A stretch of 64,000 nucleotides of DNA from Methylobacter sp. S3L5C (GCF_022788635.1 NZ_CP076024.1:4627503-4691502); one strand, 5' to 3'. Shown: positions 53,645 through 63,463, counted from the stretch's first letter. Numbers and translations: made by a program. The notes: generated from the letters alone by a model not told the origin.

Positions 53645-54943
53645 GATTTTTCAACTTATGTATTTTTCAGAAGAATAGAGAGTAAGCATTGCCTAAAAAA
53701 CAACGAGAGCTTGAACCCCAAAATGAAAAGGTTACTGATGTCGCGCACTAATAATTTAGCCCTTAAGCAAGACTTCTAAAGCCGTCTTTCTCCGGCTAAA
53801 ATCCTGTTGTCGTATCGCCATGCTAAGGTGCTTCTGGTGCCAACAAAGACCTCTAAAGTTTCACAGGAATGTTCTGAATATCTTATCCATCAAGACTTTC
53901 AACTTGTTCTCAACTAGCCAAAAGTAGTCCGTTCTGACCGTGTAATTTTTAGGCGATTTAAACTGCCAGGCTTTTTCGTACCAAGAACAAAGAGTTTGTA
54001 TTTAATATAGGCGGACGTAGAGCTTCATTGGGTAACGCTATCTCAGGACATAGGGCATTATTTTCGAATGGATTACACATTTAATACCTGAAATCTTTGG
54101 CTACTGACGGAGGAATGCACGTTTATTCATGATTGATCAAGCTGACACCTTCTTGGAGTTAATGGGGGGTCTTCTACAATACAGCTTTTATCAAAGTTGT
54201 CCCAAGTAATGATGGACAATTTGTCTATTAATCAATTTAAGATACAGATTTAACATTTATTTTTGGTTACATCAGGCCTTAGCGTACGTTTCTATCCTAT
54301 TAGACTTCAGACTTCATAAGTTATTCATGAACCAATTAGTCATGAATAAGGTGCGAAAACCTATTTCCGGCTACTGGTTGGCGATTCTACACACAAGACC
54401 GAACTTGTTCGGTGCGGTAACGAACCGATTGGAAATTAGTTCACGATGCACATTGCGACAGTTGCTTTCAATCACAGAAAATCTGTCCGAAGTATTGTAA
54501 TGAGCATTAAGAAAAAAGCTTTTAAAGTCGCTTTGAAAAATTAATTTAGGGAGGATATCTTTTTTCGATATGAAATTTATATGTAGTTGCCTTGTTTAGG
54601 GCATAGGTATCTTTCCATTGTCGTAATATCAGTTGACTCACTAAAATTGACTGACAGCTTTACGTGTGTATGCTGTCATTAGGAAATCTGGCGTCAATGT
54701 CGCCGGTGGGTAGGTAGTGATCCTTCATTTTGACAGAGCAAGTTCGGCCAACAGCGGCCAGACGGTTACTCCCAACCAACGTCTACAATATGTTCAATTG
54801 CTGTCGTCCGGCTATAACATTGATCAGAAGCCAACAACAATCTCTTAGCACTTAGGTGTAATGCTTCTTCAAAATTGACTATTGAAATAGAGACTCTCAT
54901 GAGAGTCTCTATATTTGTAAACAATTTATTTCATTATTCGGTA
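53645..54943. other. Gene-free stretch of 1.3 kb with dispersed repeats
   Basis: No ORF with coding character. CTGTCCGAAGTATTGTAATG at about 54484 is one end of the MITE described at 52324. Block 54640-54700 (ACTAAAATTGACTGACAG and GGCGTCAATGTCGC) recurs at 56060-56130, and block 54747-54822 (CAGACGGTTACTCCCAACCA) recurs at 58464-58540. The region looks like accumulated element debris. Confidence 0.45.
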
Positions 54944-55516
54944 TTAAGCCGCTTTATCTTTCCGAGCAAAACCAGTCAGGCCTAGCAGGCCAGTACCAAA
55001 CAACCAAACAGCTGCAGGCACGGGGACTGCCGCAACCTGTTGAGTCACATTAACGTATGATAAATGATTAGCTTTGGGGTTGTTCCAACCAGAGAAACTT
55101 AACACTGTAGAATTGGACGTGGCGAGTAAATTGGCAAATGTATATGTTGTGGCATCTGGCGAGTTTGTAGAGGTCTCTGTATTTATCGTAGCGCCACCCC
55201 AATTAGTCACGAAACTAAAATTTTGTGTTACTTCTGTTCGTAATATATATGACAACGTATAAGTATTGCCTGCTATTGTGCTTAGGGTTTGGGAAAGTGT
55301 GTCGATGCCGTCAGAAATACCTGCCCCGTTATACCATTCGCCATTTTGAATGCCTTGATATCTGCCTGTTGCTGTCCACCCTGCGCCTCCTGCAATACTA
55401 AAATCCCCGTTTTGCACCAGATTACTTGTAGTACTAGCATTGGCTTCCGCGAAACCGCTTAAAATAATTAAAGTTATCATTATTGTGTTCATTTTGGATT
55501 TAGAAAAAGTATTCAT
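54944..55516 (-). CDS. PEP-CTERM exported protein
   Basis: A 190-residue secreted protein. Signal peptide in residues 1-28 (MITLIILSGFAEANAS). NLVQNGDFSIAGGAGWTATG starts a beta-sandwich of the DUF642/choice-of-anchor type. The C-terminal sorting signal is VPVPAAVWLFGTGLLGLTG followed by FARKDKAA, the PEP-CTERM pattern: motif, membrane helix, basic tail. Such proteins are cut and anchored or released by exosortase (EpsH-type) and are linked to exopolysaccharide. No exosortase is in the window. AAGGAAA precedes the ATG. Its 5' leader carries a predicted c-di-GMP riboswitch. Confidence 0.88.
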   Translation of the reverse strand: MNTFSKSKMNTIMITLIILSGFAEANASTTSNLVQNGDFSIAGGAGWTATGRYQGIQNGEWYNGAGISDGIDTLSQTLSTIAGNTYTLSYILRTEVTQNFSFVTNWGGATINTETSTNSPDATTYTFANLLATSNSTVLSFSGWNNPKANHLSYVNVTQQVAAVPVPAAVWLFGTGLLGLTGFARKDKAA

Positions 55517-55554
55517 TTTGTATATTTCCTTAAAATTATTTCATTAGGATTATT

Positions 55555-55620
55555 TACAACCCGGCAGGCCTTTTAGGCTCCGTGGCTTTCCGTCCTTATC
55601 TTGCAATAAGTTTGGCTTGT
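55555..55620 (-). ncRNA. Predicted cyclic-di-GMP-I (GEMM-type) riboswitch
   Basis: The minus strand reads CTTATT-GCAA-GATAAG, a 6-bp hairpin with a GNRA loop, then GACGGAAAGCCACGG, GCC-TAAAA-GGC and TGCCGGGTTG. This is the conserved order of GEMM RNAs: P1 helix with GNRA loop, GACGCAAAGCC-like core, P2 and the closing GCCGGGT. It lies 40 bases before the PEP-CTERM start, in its 5' leader. I infer that c-di-GMP controls expression of the exported protein. A related sub-class (GGC or UAU type) is possible. Confidence 0.75.
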
Positions 55621-55740
55621 TCATCCATGAATCATGCACACCTGGATAAGTGAGACACGAGCGTGCAATTTTATTAAGCAGATAACTTTGCTTGACCATG
55701 AATACCCATAGTATTTATGTAATCTTTAAACTACGATTCG

Positions 55741-55768
55741 AATATAACAGCTAAAAATAGCGAGTCAA
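55741..55768 (-). promoter_or_regulatory. Sigma-70 promoter for riboswitch and PEP-CTERM gene
   Basis: On the minus strand TTGACT and TATATT are 16 bases apart. Transcription from near 55733 would give a leader of about 215 bases that includes the riboswitch. Confidence 0.55.
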
Positions 55769-56368
55769 GCTTCGAATTGTAACAAAATGTAACAAGAAAT
55801 CTAAATACACTAAATCTATGAACCATGCTGAGCAGAGTGAAAAGCATCATTCGTGACACCGGCATAGTATTTTGGTGGCGTTATTGAGTGGAACTAGATT
55901 GGATAAGCGGAGCATTAACGATGGATTGTATACAATATTAATCCAATAGTTTACAAGTAGAATAATAGCGTTCTCGCTGTGCTTTTGTGTATAGCACTAC
56001 TAAGAAGTAGTTGCTGTAGTACTTCACAGCAATCAGTTTTGTTCGGTAGTGTCATTTAAATTACTAAAATCGACAGTCCGCATTCTGTGAGTATCCTGTC
56101 ATTTGAAAATATGGCGTCAATGTCGCTTATGGATCGCTATGCATAGAATCTAACTAGTACTTGAACGGTAATAAATTATTTAATACAAAACAATAAGTTG
56201 CGATAAAATAGGCCATTGAAAATTAAATAACAGCCTATTGGCGTATAAAATGCTTAATTCAAGTAACTTACTGATAATTATGAATAATATTTTCATCGAA
56301 AAGGGCTTGGCGAAAGCGACCTCCCGGATAAGCGCCTCAGCTTTCAAATTCTCGTTGGAAAACTCCCG
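55769..56368. other. Gene-free stretch with one dispersed repeat block
   Basis: ATTACTAAAATCGACAGTCC and GGCGTCAATGTCGC at about 56060-56130 repeat the block at 54640-54700. No gene is seen. The left boundary of the ISNCY-type element at 56369 must lie in its last 200 bases, but I cannot define its inverted repeat. Confidence 0.35.
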
Positions 56369-57865
56369 ATGAGAAAGGTATTTCCTCCACAAATGAGCAT
56401 CGGTCAACGCGATATTGCTGATATCAAAATAGATGTTTCCTCCCGTGATGACATTCCGATCATCTTACTGGGCGTGCAACACATTTATACCACTCAGCCA
56501 TTAAGGGATGCTGTTTTTAAAATACTGGAGGAAGTGGTGCCTACTAAAATTGACGCCGAAGTGACAAAAATCGTTGCCATCGACAAAGGCCGCCCCGGTA
56601 TGAATCAATGGTCGATTTTGGTGTTAGGATCGCTACGCGTAGGACTGAATACAGACTATGATCGCATTCTGGAGTTGGCCAATCAGCATAACACCCTACG
56701 TGAAATGCTCGGTCTTGGTTGCTTTGATGCCGACAAACGCTATCGCCTGCAAACCTTGAAAGACAATCTCAAGCTGTTTACGCCAGCGATCATGGCGCGT
56801 ATTAGTACTGAAGTTATTCGAGCCGGCTATCAATTACCTGATCTGGATATTCATGCGCTGATCAGAGGCCGTTGCGATTCTTTTGTGTTAAAAACCAACG
56901 TGCATTTTCCAACCGATATCAGTTTACTACATGACGCGATCCGGATTCTGATTCGGACGTGCGTCAAATGGAGCTTGCAACATGCCTTGCCTGAATGGCG
57001 ATTGCATAAGCACAACCTGTCTAAATTTAAAAGGCGCTATCGCACGCTGCAAAAACTCAACCATTCCACGTCAAAAAATGACGCTATCAAGGCCGCCAAA
57101 GCACTTGAGATCAAACAGTCCTACCAGGACTATATTGATTTGGCAGGGTTCTATCTTGAGCGTACTAAAGCCAGTCTGTTGACGTTAAAAAATGACTTTC
57201 ACATACCAGAAGTGTTGCTTACCGACCTGAGCACTTTTAGCCTGCATGCCGAACGTCAAATCGAGCAAATTAGACGCCGCGCTATTCAAGGTAAAACCAT
57301 TCCCCATGATGAAAAAGTCTTTTCCCTGTTCCAGACCCACACCGAATGGATCAGCAAAGGCAAAGCCGGAGTCCCGGTTGAACTGGGCTTGCGGGTCTGT
57401 ATCATGGAAGATCATCAGGGCTTTATCTTGCACAGTCAAGTCATGCAAAAAACTACCGACGACAAAGTCGCCGTACCGATGGTTAAAGCGACTCAAGCAA
57501 AATTCCTACGCTTTAACGCCTGTAGCTTTGACAAAGGCTTCCACAGTCCCGCCAATCAAACCGACCTGAAAGCCCTCCTTGAGCAAGTCGTTTTACCCAA
57601 AAAAGGCAAGCTATCCAAAGCCGACCAGAATCGTGAATACGCAGCGGAATTTAAACAGGCAAAAAAGCAACATTCCGCCGTAGAATCGGCTATTAATGCG
57701 CTAGAAGTACATGGACTGGATAAGTGCCTTGATCATGGCATTGAGGCTTTCGAGCGTTATGTTGGCTTAGCCGTGTTATCGCGTAACATTCAAAAGCTCG
57801 GCACAATTAAACGCGACATGGACCGGCTAAGGCTTTTTAACGGGCAACAAAAACTAGTTGCCTGA
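56369..57865 (+). CDS. ISNCY-family-type transposase
   Basis: A 498-residue protein. MRKVFPPQMSIGQRDIADIK, IDVSSRDDIPIILLGVQHIY, then VAIDKGRPGMNQWSILVLGS and ADKRYRLQTLKDNLKLFTPA follow the start and body of ISNCY-type transposases as I recall them. A later CSFDKGFHSPANQTDL would hold an acidic catalytic residue, and the C-terminal end GLAVLSRNIQKLGTI is typical. The frame is intact. Terminal repeats are not found by eye, so I annotate only the gene. Confidence 0.75.
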   Translation: MRKVFPPQMSIGQRDIADIKIDVSSRDDIPIILLGVQHIYTTQPLRDAVFKILEEVVPTKIDAEVTKIVAIDKGRPGMNQWSILVLGSLRVGLNTDYDRILELANQHNTLREMLGLGCFDADKRYRLQTLKDNLKLFTPAIMARISTEVIRAGYQLPDLDIHALIRGRCDSFVLKTNVHFPTDISLLHDAIRILIRTCVKWSLQHALPEWRLHKHNLSKFKRRYRTLQKLNHSTSKNDAIKAAKALEIKQSYQDYIDLAGFYLERTKASLLTLKNDFHIPEVLLTDLSTFSLHAERQIEQIRRRAIQGKTIPHDEKVFSLFQTHTEWISKGKAGVPVELGLRVCIMEDHQGFILHSQVMQKTTDDKVAVPMVKATQAKFLRFNACSFDKGFHSPANQTDLKALLEQVVLPKKGKLSKADQNREYAAEFKQAKKQHSAVESAINALEVHGLDKCLDHGIEAFERYVGLAVLSRNIQKLGTIKRDMDRLRLFNGQQKLVA

Positions 57866-58753
57866 CACTTTTTTGAGAACAGCCAACAGGTTCCACAGGA
57901 AAGGTGCGCTTATAATTTATGATTGTTAGGAATAATTCTGAAAAACTGATGGTAAAGCAGAAATTGAGTCGTTTGTTCCACCCCGGAAATATTTTTCCAA
58001 AAAATATTTCCGGATGTTGAGCTGGTTTTTTTGAAAAGTGGCTTTTTCGTTCAGGCACTAACTATGAATAGAGATAATTTACAAACCACGCATTATCAAC
58101 GACTACCAGTAGAGTAGCTATGCATAGTTTTAATACCGAAAGGAAATGCAAAAATTATTACCAACTGGATGATAACTATAAACGGGATATGCATGGCGAC
58201 ATTCAAGCAAGTGTGCTATGAAATCATTAACTGAAGAGTGCCAATTGGCACTCAAGCAGGCATCTTCATATGTGATGTTTGGCAGATGTCCATTGACTTG
58301 TCTGAAGGAATAAATTTTCACCTCAGAAATCATGTAAAACTATGTAAAGTTTTTTAACTAATGGCTGATCGAAGCGTCTGTGAAATCAGGTTATGCAGCC
58401 GATAGCATTTTAAGACTATTCATAGTTGCCCACTATACATAGGGGTCGCTATGGATAGCTATCCATAGCTGCCAACAACGGACAGACGGATACTCCCAAT
58501 CAACGTCTGCAATATGTCCGATTGCTGTCGTTCGGCTGTAATTAATTAATTCATCTTTGTCGGATTCGAAAGCGAAATTAAGGTGAATCCCACTAACAGA
58601 AAGTATTTTTTGTGATGTTTTCTTGATATTGATAGCTCCAATGTACAAAAAATTGAGCCCAAGCGGTAACGGTTTGGCGCGTAATTACTTTTTGCCATTC
58701 AGGGATGCAGCAAGTGCTCTGCACCCCTATAAAGCCGTTGACGTGCCTAATAG
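57866..58753. other. Gene-free stretch with dispersed repeat block
   Basis: AACGGACAGACGGATACTCC with AATCAACGTCTGCAATATGT at about 58470-58535 repeats the block at 54747-54822. AAATATTTTTCC-type palindromes near 57985 flank a pyrimidine-rich part. No supported gene. Confidence 0.4.
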
Positions 58754-59137
58754 TTATTTCGCCTCGTCAACCATCTGCATGATTTTTTCTTCAACTTCAT
58801 TGGCAACTTCAGCTAACGCCTTGTCTTGGGAGAGTGTCAAAAGCATCTGTGCCGGTTTGATAAGTCCAATCTTGGTTTTGCCTTGCTCAGTGTACACCGA
58901 AATACGGCAAGGCAACGCCATGTTCAGGCGCATGTCGATGGATAAAACTTTTGCGGCCTGACTCGGATTGCAGACTTCAAAAATTTTGCACTCATTGTCA
59001 AATGCAAGACCTTTACTGCGAAGGGTGTTGCCCAAGTCGTGGATATGTAACACCCCGAAACCATGGTTTTTAACAGATGACTCCAGATCGGCCGATGCTT
59101 GGGTAAATGACTTGTCTGTGTCAACGATGTAATACAT
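58754..59137 (-). CDS. DUF302 domain protein
   Basis: A 127-residue protein. It begins MYYIVDTDKSFTQASADLES and has GFGVLHIHDLGNTLRSKG, then ECKIFEVCNPSQAAKVLSID and LPCRISVYTEQGKTKIGLI, the DUF302 pattern of a small alpha/beta fold with a conserved CNP. No signal peptide is visible, so it is likely cytoplasmic. The family has no proven function. It stands next to a DUF2202 gene on the same strand. Confidence 0.88.
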   Translation of the reverse strand: MYYIVDTDKSFTQASADLESSVKNHGFGVLHIHDLGNTLRSKGLAFDNECKIFEVCNPSQAAKVLSIDMRLNMALPCRISVYTEQGKTKIGLIKPAQMLLTLSQDKALAEVANEVEEKIMQMVDEAK

Positions 59138-59222
59138 GCAAACCTCGAAGGTTGTGACTCACAATTGAGTTTATGGTGACGACTATACTCCCCATTAAAA
59201 ACATATTCCGTTTAAATCGCCA

Positions 59223-59846
59223 TTAAACGCCTAAAATAGCGTCAAATAATTCCTGACTTATGAATTGCGGAGTATATTTAAGACCTTGATTCTTTAGCAA
59301 ACCAACGAAAGCACGCAAATGATTCTTCGAACCTTCCAATAAGTTTTGGTACGTTGTTTTCAATGCCAGATTTTTGGTAGCCGCGATGGCATTCATCAAA
59401 TCCAGTATGTCCTTATCCTCGATTGTTGCTCCCACTGTCAGCGCATCGTTGTAGGATGAAATCCCCTGTACAATTAATTTATCGTAAAGCTCTTGTAGAT
59501 CAGGGTTAGTAAAAATGCCGATCCCGGGCAAACTGGGATCTGTCAGCCCGAAAAGATTTATTTTTTTAAGAATAACATCCATATGCTGTTGTTCCGATGA
59601 GGAAATGTTCTTAAAAATATTCATATTCCATGTTTTGTACAATTCTATATAGACATCGCGCGCCAGTTTTTCTTCCTCCCGCATAAAAAGTAGGTTCTTC
59701 TGTTCAGCCACGCTAAGTGTGGTGACGCTTTGCTGTGTTTGAAGTCTGTTCGCTTCCGATGAAGGCCCCCGAGCCAGCGCAGGAAAAGCGCTTAATAAAG
59801 ACAGGATTAATGCAAATCCAATGAGTTTTTTAGTAGTAGTTTTCAT
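59223..59846 (-). CDS. DUF2202 (ferritin-like) exported protein
   Basis: A 207-residue protein with a signal peptide (residues 1-25, ending FPALARG). The mature part is helical with LLFMREEEKLARDVYIELYK, ISSSEQQHMDVILKKI and LLEGSKNHLRAFVGLL. EEEKLARD and SEQQHM supply Glu and His as in ferritin-like di-metal sites of DUF2202. Start at 59846 has AAAGGTGA upstream; the frame also opens 8 codons earlier. A role in metal or peroxide handling is inferred. It follows the small Gln-rich gene. Confidence 0.87.
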   Translation of the reverse strand: MKTTTKKLIGFALILSLLSAFPALARGPSSEANRLQTQQSVTTLSVAEQKNLLFMREEEKLARDVYIELYKTWNMNIFKNISSSEQQHMDVILKKINLFGLTDPSLPGIGIFTNPDLQELYDKLIVQGISSYNDALTVGATIEDKDILDLMNAIAATKNLALKTTYQNLLEGSKNHLRAFVGLLKNQGLKYTPQFISQELFDAILGV

Positions 59847-59866
59847 GTTAATCACCTTTTTATCAA

Positions 59867-60109
59867 TCAATTAATAAAAGCCGCGAGGATCTCGCGTTGC
59901 TGTTGTTGGGCACGCTCCTGATTCTGATCGTGCGTTTGTTGGCGCATACGATCACGTTGCATATCACCTGATTCGTTGAATGAGCCTTGCTTACTGCTTT
60001 GCTCCAAGCCTTGCCCCTGGATTCCACCTTGTCCGCAGCCGCGGGCTTGGCTATCAAGAGCGGTTACTGCAACCAGGATGAACAGCAAACTAATTAACGA
60101 CTTCTTCAT
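59867..60109 (-). CDS. Small exported Gln-rich protein
   Basis: An 80-residue protein with a signal peptide (MKKSLISLLFILVAVTALDS) and AAGGAGA before the ATG. The mature part is rich in Gln and Gly (GCGQGGIQGQGLEQSSKQGS) and later in Arg/Gln (QNQERAQQQQREI). I do not recognise a family. It lies 20 bases upstream of the DUF2202 gene and is probably in the same operon. Confidence 0.68.
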   Translation of the reverse strand: MKKSLISLLFILVAVTALDSQARGCGQGGIQGQGLEQSSKQGSFNESGDMQRDRMRQQTHDQNQERAQQQQREILAAFIN

Positions 60110-60179
60110 GACAATTCTCCTTGGAAAGTGTTGAAAAACCTGACGCTGTCATCAGCGTTCAGTGTAACAGCCTCATAAT

Positions 60180-60672
60180 TCAAGGCTTGCGCTTCACCTG
60201 GGCAGACTGAAGCTGGTAGGCATCATGGAAGGCCGCGCATGTATTCATGGTTGAGCTCAATTACCGACGCGTATGCTTGGGATCTTTTAGTGTTTCTGCC
60301 TCAGTAGCGATACGGTCGAAATCTTGATGGACTGACGTACCCAGTTGCATGAATGTCGGCGGCAGTACATCATGAAGATGATTTTCGGCCTTATGCCATA
60401 TTGACGCCCAATGCTCGCGCCTGTTGTGCGACTGCGGTCATATCATCAACAGACAACGCCGCCAGAATAGCTTGCGTTCCGGACAATAGTTTGCACATTT
60501 CGCCCAATACATGGGCGCGTTGTTCGGCGTTCAATTTGATGGCTTGACGTTGATCGACCTCCTCAGCTATAGCAGTTATACTTGCCAGACCAAGCACCAA
60601 GGTCAGACATATCTTTACGTACCCCGACTTACAGGTTCTCAAATTAAATTTGGGGGCAAGTGGATTTTTCAT
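60180..60672 (-). pseudogene. Decayed c-type cytochrome gene (lost CXXCH)
   Basis: The first piece (60672-60391) codes for a signal peptide (residues about 20-36) and LNAEQRAHVLGEMCKLLSGT. After a one-base type frameshift near 60393 the frame continues KAENHLHDVLPPTFMQLGTS and FDRIATEAETLKDPKHTRR. An in-frame TAA at 60261-60263 follows, then LSSTMNTCAAFHDAYQLQSA. Intact relatives end in a haem-binding CxxCH; here the second Cys is Phe (TTC). So a frameshift, a stop and a haem-site loss are all present. Confidence 0.65.
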
Positions 60673-60812
60673 AGTTCAATGCTCTTTATTAGGGTTGATT
60701 AATATAATAACGCTACAATGTTTCCCGCGGTTTTCATAAATGTAACAAGTTGTTTCAAGTTGTTACAAAGGGCGGTATCTTCGCGATCTATAATGTTGAT
60801 AAGGCTGATTGA

Positions 60813-61529
60813 ATGAATAGATCTGAAAACAAACAATGCATTCTTATCATTGATGACGACACAGCACTCCGTGATTTGGTATCGGGTTACCTAGGTTCGA
60901 GCGGCTACCAGGTAGTCGAAGCGGGCGATGGGACGGCGATGCGAGCAATGTTGAGTGAGTATGCTGTAGATTTGCTGGTACTTGATTTAATGCTGCCTGG
61001 TGAAGATGGTTTGAGCTTGTTACGATGGTTGCGCGAACATCATGGGCCGCCGGTGATTATCGTTTCCGCACGCGGCGACGAAGTGGATCGGGTGGTCGGG
61101 TTGGAGCTGGGTGCAGACGATTATCTCGCTAAGCCCTTCGGTCCGCGCGAACTTTTGGCGCGGGTCCGCGCGGTATTGCGTCGCGGCGAAACTATCGCGC
61201 CTACGGATAAACAGATCCTAAATTTCGGTCCATACCGTCTGCATCTCAATAGTCATGTCATTAGCCGGGACGGCCTTGAAATTTCCCTGACGTTTGGCGA
61301 ATTCAACCTGCTACGGGTGTTGCTGGAGCATGCTAATCAAGTACTATCGCGTGATCATTTGATGAGCTTGCTCAAGGGTTACGAGCGTTTACCCTTCGAC
61401 CGTAGTATTGATGTGCGAGTCACCCGCCTGCGCCGTAAAATTGAACCTAAACCAGACGCTCCTGTTTATCTGCGTACCATCTGGGGTGAGGGTTATTTGT
61501 TCACCCCCCGAGGTGAGGATACGGAGTGA
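60813..61529 (+). CDS. Response regulator, OmpR family
   Basis: A 238-residue two-domain regulator. The receiver has the acidic pocket IIDDD, phospho-acceptor Asp58 in LLVLDLMLPGEDG, and Lys107 in LAKPFG. The C-terminal winged helix begins near residue 135 and has RDGLEISLTFGEFNLLRVLL and DRSIDVRVTRLRRKIE with YLRTIWGEGYLF. The kinase gene overlaps its stop by 4 bases (GTGA), so the two form one operon. Target genes are not known. It is divergent from the decayed cytochrome gene. Confidence 0.95.
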   Translation: MNRSENKQCILIIDDDTALRDLVSGYLGSSGYQVVEAGDGTAMRAMLSEYAVDLLVLDLMLPGEDGLSLLRWLREHHGPPVIIVSARGDEVDRVVGLELGADDYLAKPFGPRELLARVRAVLRRGETIAPTDKQILNFGPYRLHLNSHVISRDGLEISLTFGEFNLLRVLLEHANQVLSRDHLMSLLKGYERLPFDRSIDVRVTRLRRKIEPKPDAPVYLRTIWGEGYLFTPRGEDTE

Positions 61530-62830
61530 AAGAACGGCCTTCTTTTTTCCGGCGTACCGCGCTCACCGTTGCAGTCGGGCTGTTGATTTTTCAAATTGCC
61601 TCCGGTGCGGCGATGTTTGTCAATTTGGTATTGCCGCTCGCCCATCGTTCCGCTGACGATCTGGCTGATTTACTTATTTTGTCTGCGTATATTTGGGACG
61701 AGTTGCCGCCAGAGAAACGCTCGGCTTTCCAAGTTGAACTACGGGAAAAATATGGGCTAAATTTACAAGAATCAGGAGCCTCGCTATCTGATGAAATCGG
61801 GCTTTATCCCTACATCCGCTTTCTACGCGCGGCTCTTACTGTCCGCCTGCCTCCCGGACAATTAGTCAGCTTATCAGAAGACGCGCACGAACACTTTCAA
61901 GTAGAGTTTACCCAAGAAGGTCGGCGACTATATTTTGAATTTTCCAAGGTAAAAATTACACCGCGCCCAAGTTGGGCACTGATTTGGATCGCCATGTCCG
62001 GCATTTTAGCGACCCTTTGCTTGGCTTGGTTGTTGGCCCGGCGGGTGACTGCGCCGGTAGCTAGGCTGGCAGAGGCTGCACTAAGAATCGGCAAGGGCGA
62101 ACAAGCACCCTTGTTGTCAGAACAAGGTGATGCCGAATTCGCCGATCTGGCGCACGTTTTTAACGAAACCTCGCGTCAGCTCCAAGCGCAACGGGAGAAT
62201 CAGACCACCCTACTGGCAGGGGTGTCTCATGACCTGCGTAGCCCTCTGGCACGGATGAAAATGGCTCTTGGAATGCTCGCCGAGGAGTATTCTTCACCGC
62301 TGCTGGTACGCATAGAACGCGACATTGCGGAAATGAATGAGTTGATTGGCGACCAACTGGCACTGGCGCGGGCTCTAGAAGCTGAAGCCGCAGAAAATAC
62401 CGATATTGATGCGCTGCTGGTCGATTTGATCGAAGCTGCCGACACCCAAGCGCCCGGCCGATTGCAATTGCGCGTCGACGGCTGCCGATGTGAAGCTAAG
62501 ATAGCTCCGATGGCCTTACGGAGATGCATCGGTAATTTACTGGATAATGCCTTACGGTATGGCGGCGAACGCGAGATTCAAGTGATACGGAGGCGAATTC
62601 ATAACACGATTTTTATCGGCGTACGTGATCGAGGCCCTGGCATTCCACCTCAGCTGAGGGAGGCCGTATTTCGCCCCTTTTATAGAATGGAACCCTCGCG
62701 TAATCGCACCACCGGTGGCAATGGCTTAGGTCTGGCCATTACCCGGCGACTCGTCGAAACTCATGGTTGGCAAGTGGCTCTCAAATCGCGTATAGGCGGT
62801 GGTACCTGTATCTGGCTGCTGATTTTCTAG
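61526..62830 (+). CDS. Sensor histidine kinase, EnvZ/OmpR-type partner
   Basis: A 434-residue inner-membrane kinase. Membrane segments are at residues about 15-37 and 150-171 with a periplasmic part between them. A HAMP linker (about 172-225) leads to the H-box GVSHDLRSPLARMK with His235. The ATP domain has NLLDNALRYGG (N box), DRGPGIPP (G1) and GGNGLGLAI (G2). It starts with a GTG that overlaps the regulator stop. The signal is unknown; the moderate periplasmic loop of about 110 residues has no recognised domain. Confidence 0.94.
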   Translation: MKERPSFFRRTALTVAVGLLIFQIASGAAMFVNLVLPLAHRSADDLADLLILSAYIWDELPPEKRSAFQVELREKYGLNLQESGASLSDEIGLYPYIRFLRAALTVRLPPGQLVSLSEDAHEHFQVEFTQEGRRLYFEFSKVKITPRPSWALIWIAMSGILATLCLAWLLARRVTAPVARLAEAALRIGKGEQAPLLSEQGDAEFADLAHVFNETSRQLQAQRENQTTLLAGVSHDLRSPLARMKMALGMLAEEYSSPLLVRIERDIAEMNELIGDQLALARALEAEAAENTDIDALLVDLIEAADTQAPGRLQLRVDGCRCEAKIAPMALRRCIGNLLDNALRYGGEREIQVIRRRIHNTIFIGVRDRGPGIPPQLREAVFRPFYRMEPSRNRTTGGNGLGLAITRRLVETHGWQVALKSRIGGGTCIWLLIF

Positions 62831-62839
62831 TTCCAGCGC

Positions 62840-62931
62840 GTAGGATGGGTAGAGGTGATAGCCGAAACCCATCATAATTGCTTCCTTATGCGATGGGTTT
62901 CGCGCTGCTCTACCGATCCTACTCTTGGCAA
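62840..62931. repeat. Long imperfect palindrome after the kinase gene
   Basis: GTAGGATGGGTAGAGGTGAT and GAAACCCATC on the left are mirrored by GATGGGTTTC and CTCTACCGATCCTAC on the right around a 20-base centre. It looks like a dispersed palindromic repeat of the REP/BIME kind and may also serve as a terminator for the kinase operon. Confidence 0.65.
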
Positions 62932-63113
62932 TCTACGGGCTACAAAAAAGATTTATCGTTAGGTTCATGCCGGTTGGTTTACTAAAATTGACTGGCAGTT
63001 ATAGGTGAGGAACCAGACACCCAGATAGTGGAGTTCAATGACCGTTATGGGTCCAGACTGTGTGAAAACTACAATCCAGCTATAATTATATTTTCAATTG
63101 AAAGTATATCAAT

Positions 63114-63341
63114 ATGAGCGGATTTATAACGGGCGAAGCTCGCACTCATGCGACTTTGTTTCCAGAAAAACTCGATGATTACATCTCGGCAGACAATGCC
63201 ACCAGAGTAATCGATATATTCATTGATGGTATTGATCTGTCGGCTACGGGGTTTAAAACCCTAGCGGCTGCCACTGGTCCAGACTGTGTGAAAAATCCAA
63301 TTTATGCAAAATATGGCCTTCGTAAGACTGCCAAGTTCTAG
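63114..63341 (+). pseudogene. IS1182-type transposase N-terminal fragment
   Basis: 75 residues: GFITGEARTHATLFPEKLDD and FIDGIDLSATGFK are the start of IS1182-type transposases. The frame then changes to unrelated sequence, so only the first sixth of the gene remains. Confidence 0.72.
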
Positions 63342-63463
63342 GGTTACGATTTATCGACTATTTTGTGTGTGGTTTTATCCAGTAAAAACATAAAAATGCA
63401 ACTCAGCGCTGATAAAGACATAAATCCTGTTGAAGAATTCCTTTCTGCGACTAAAGAAGGCTT

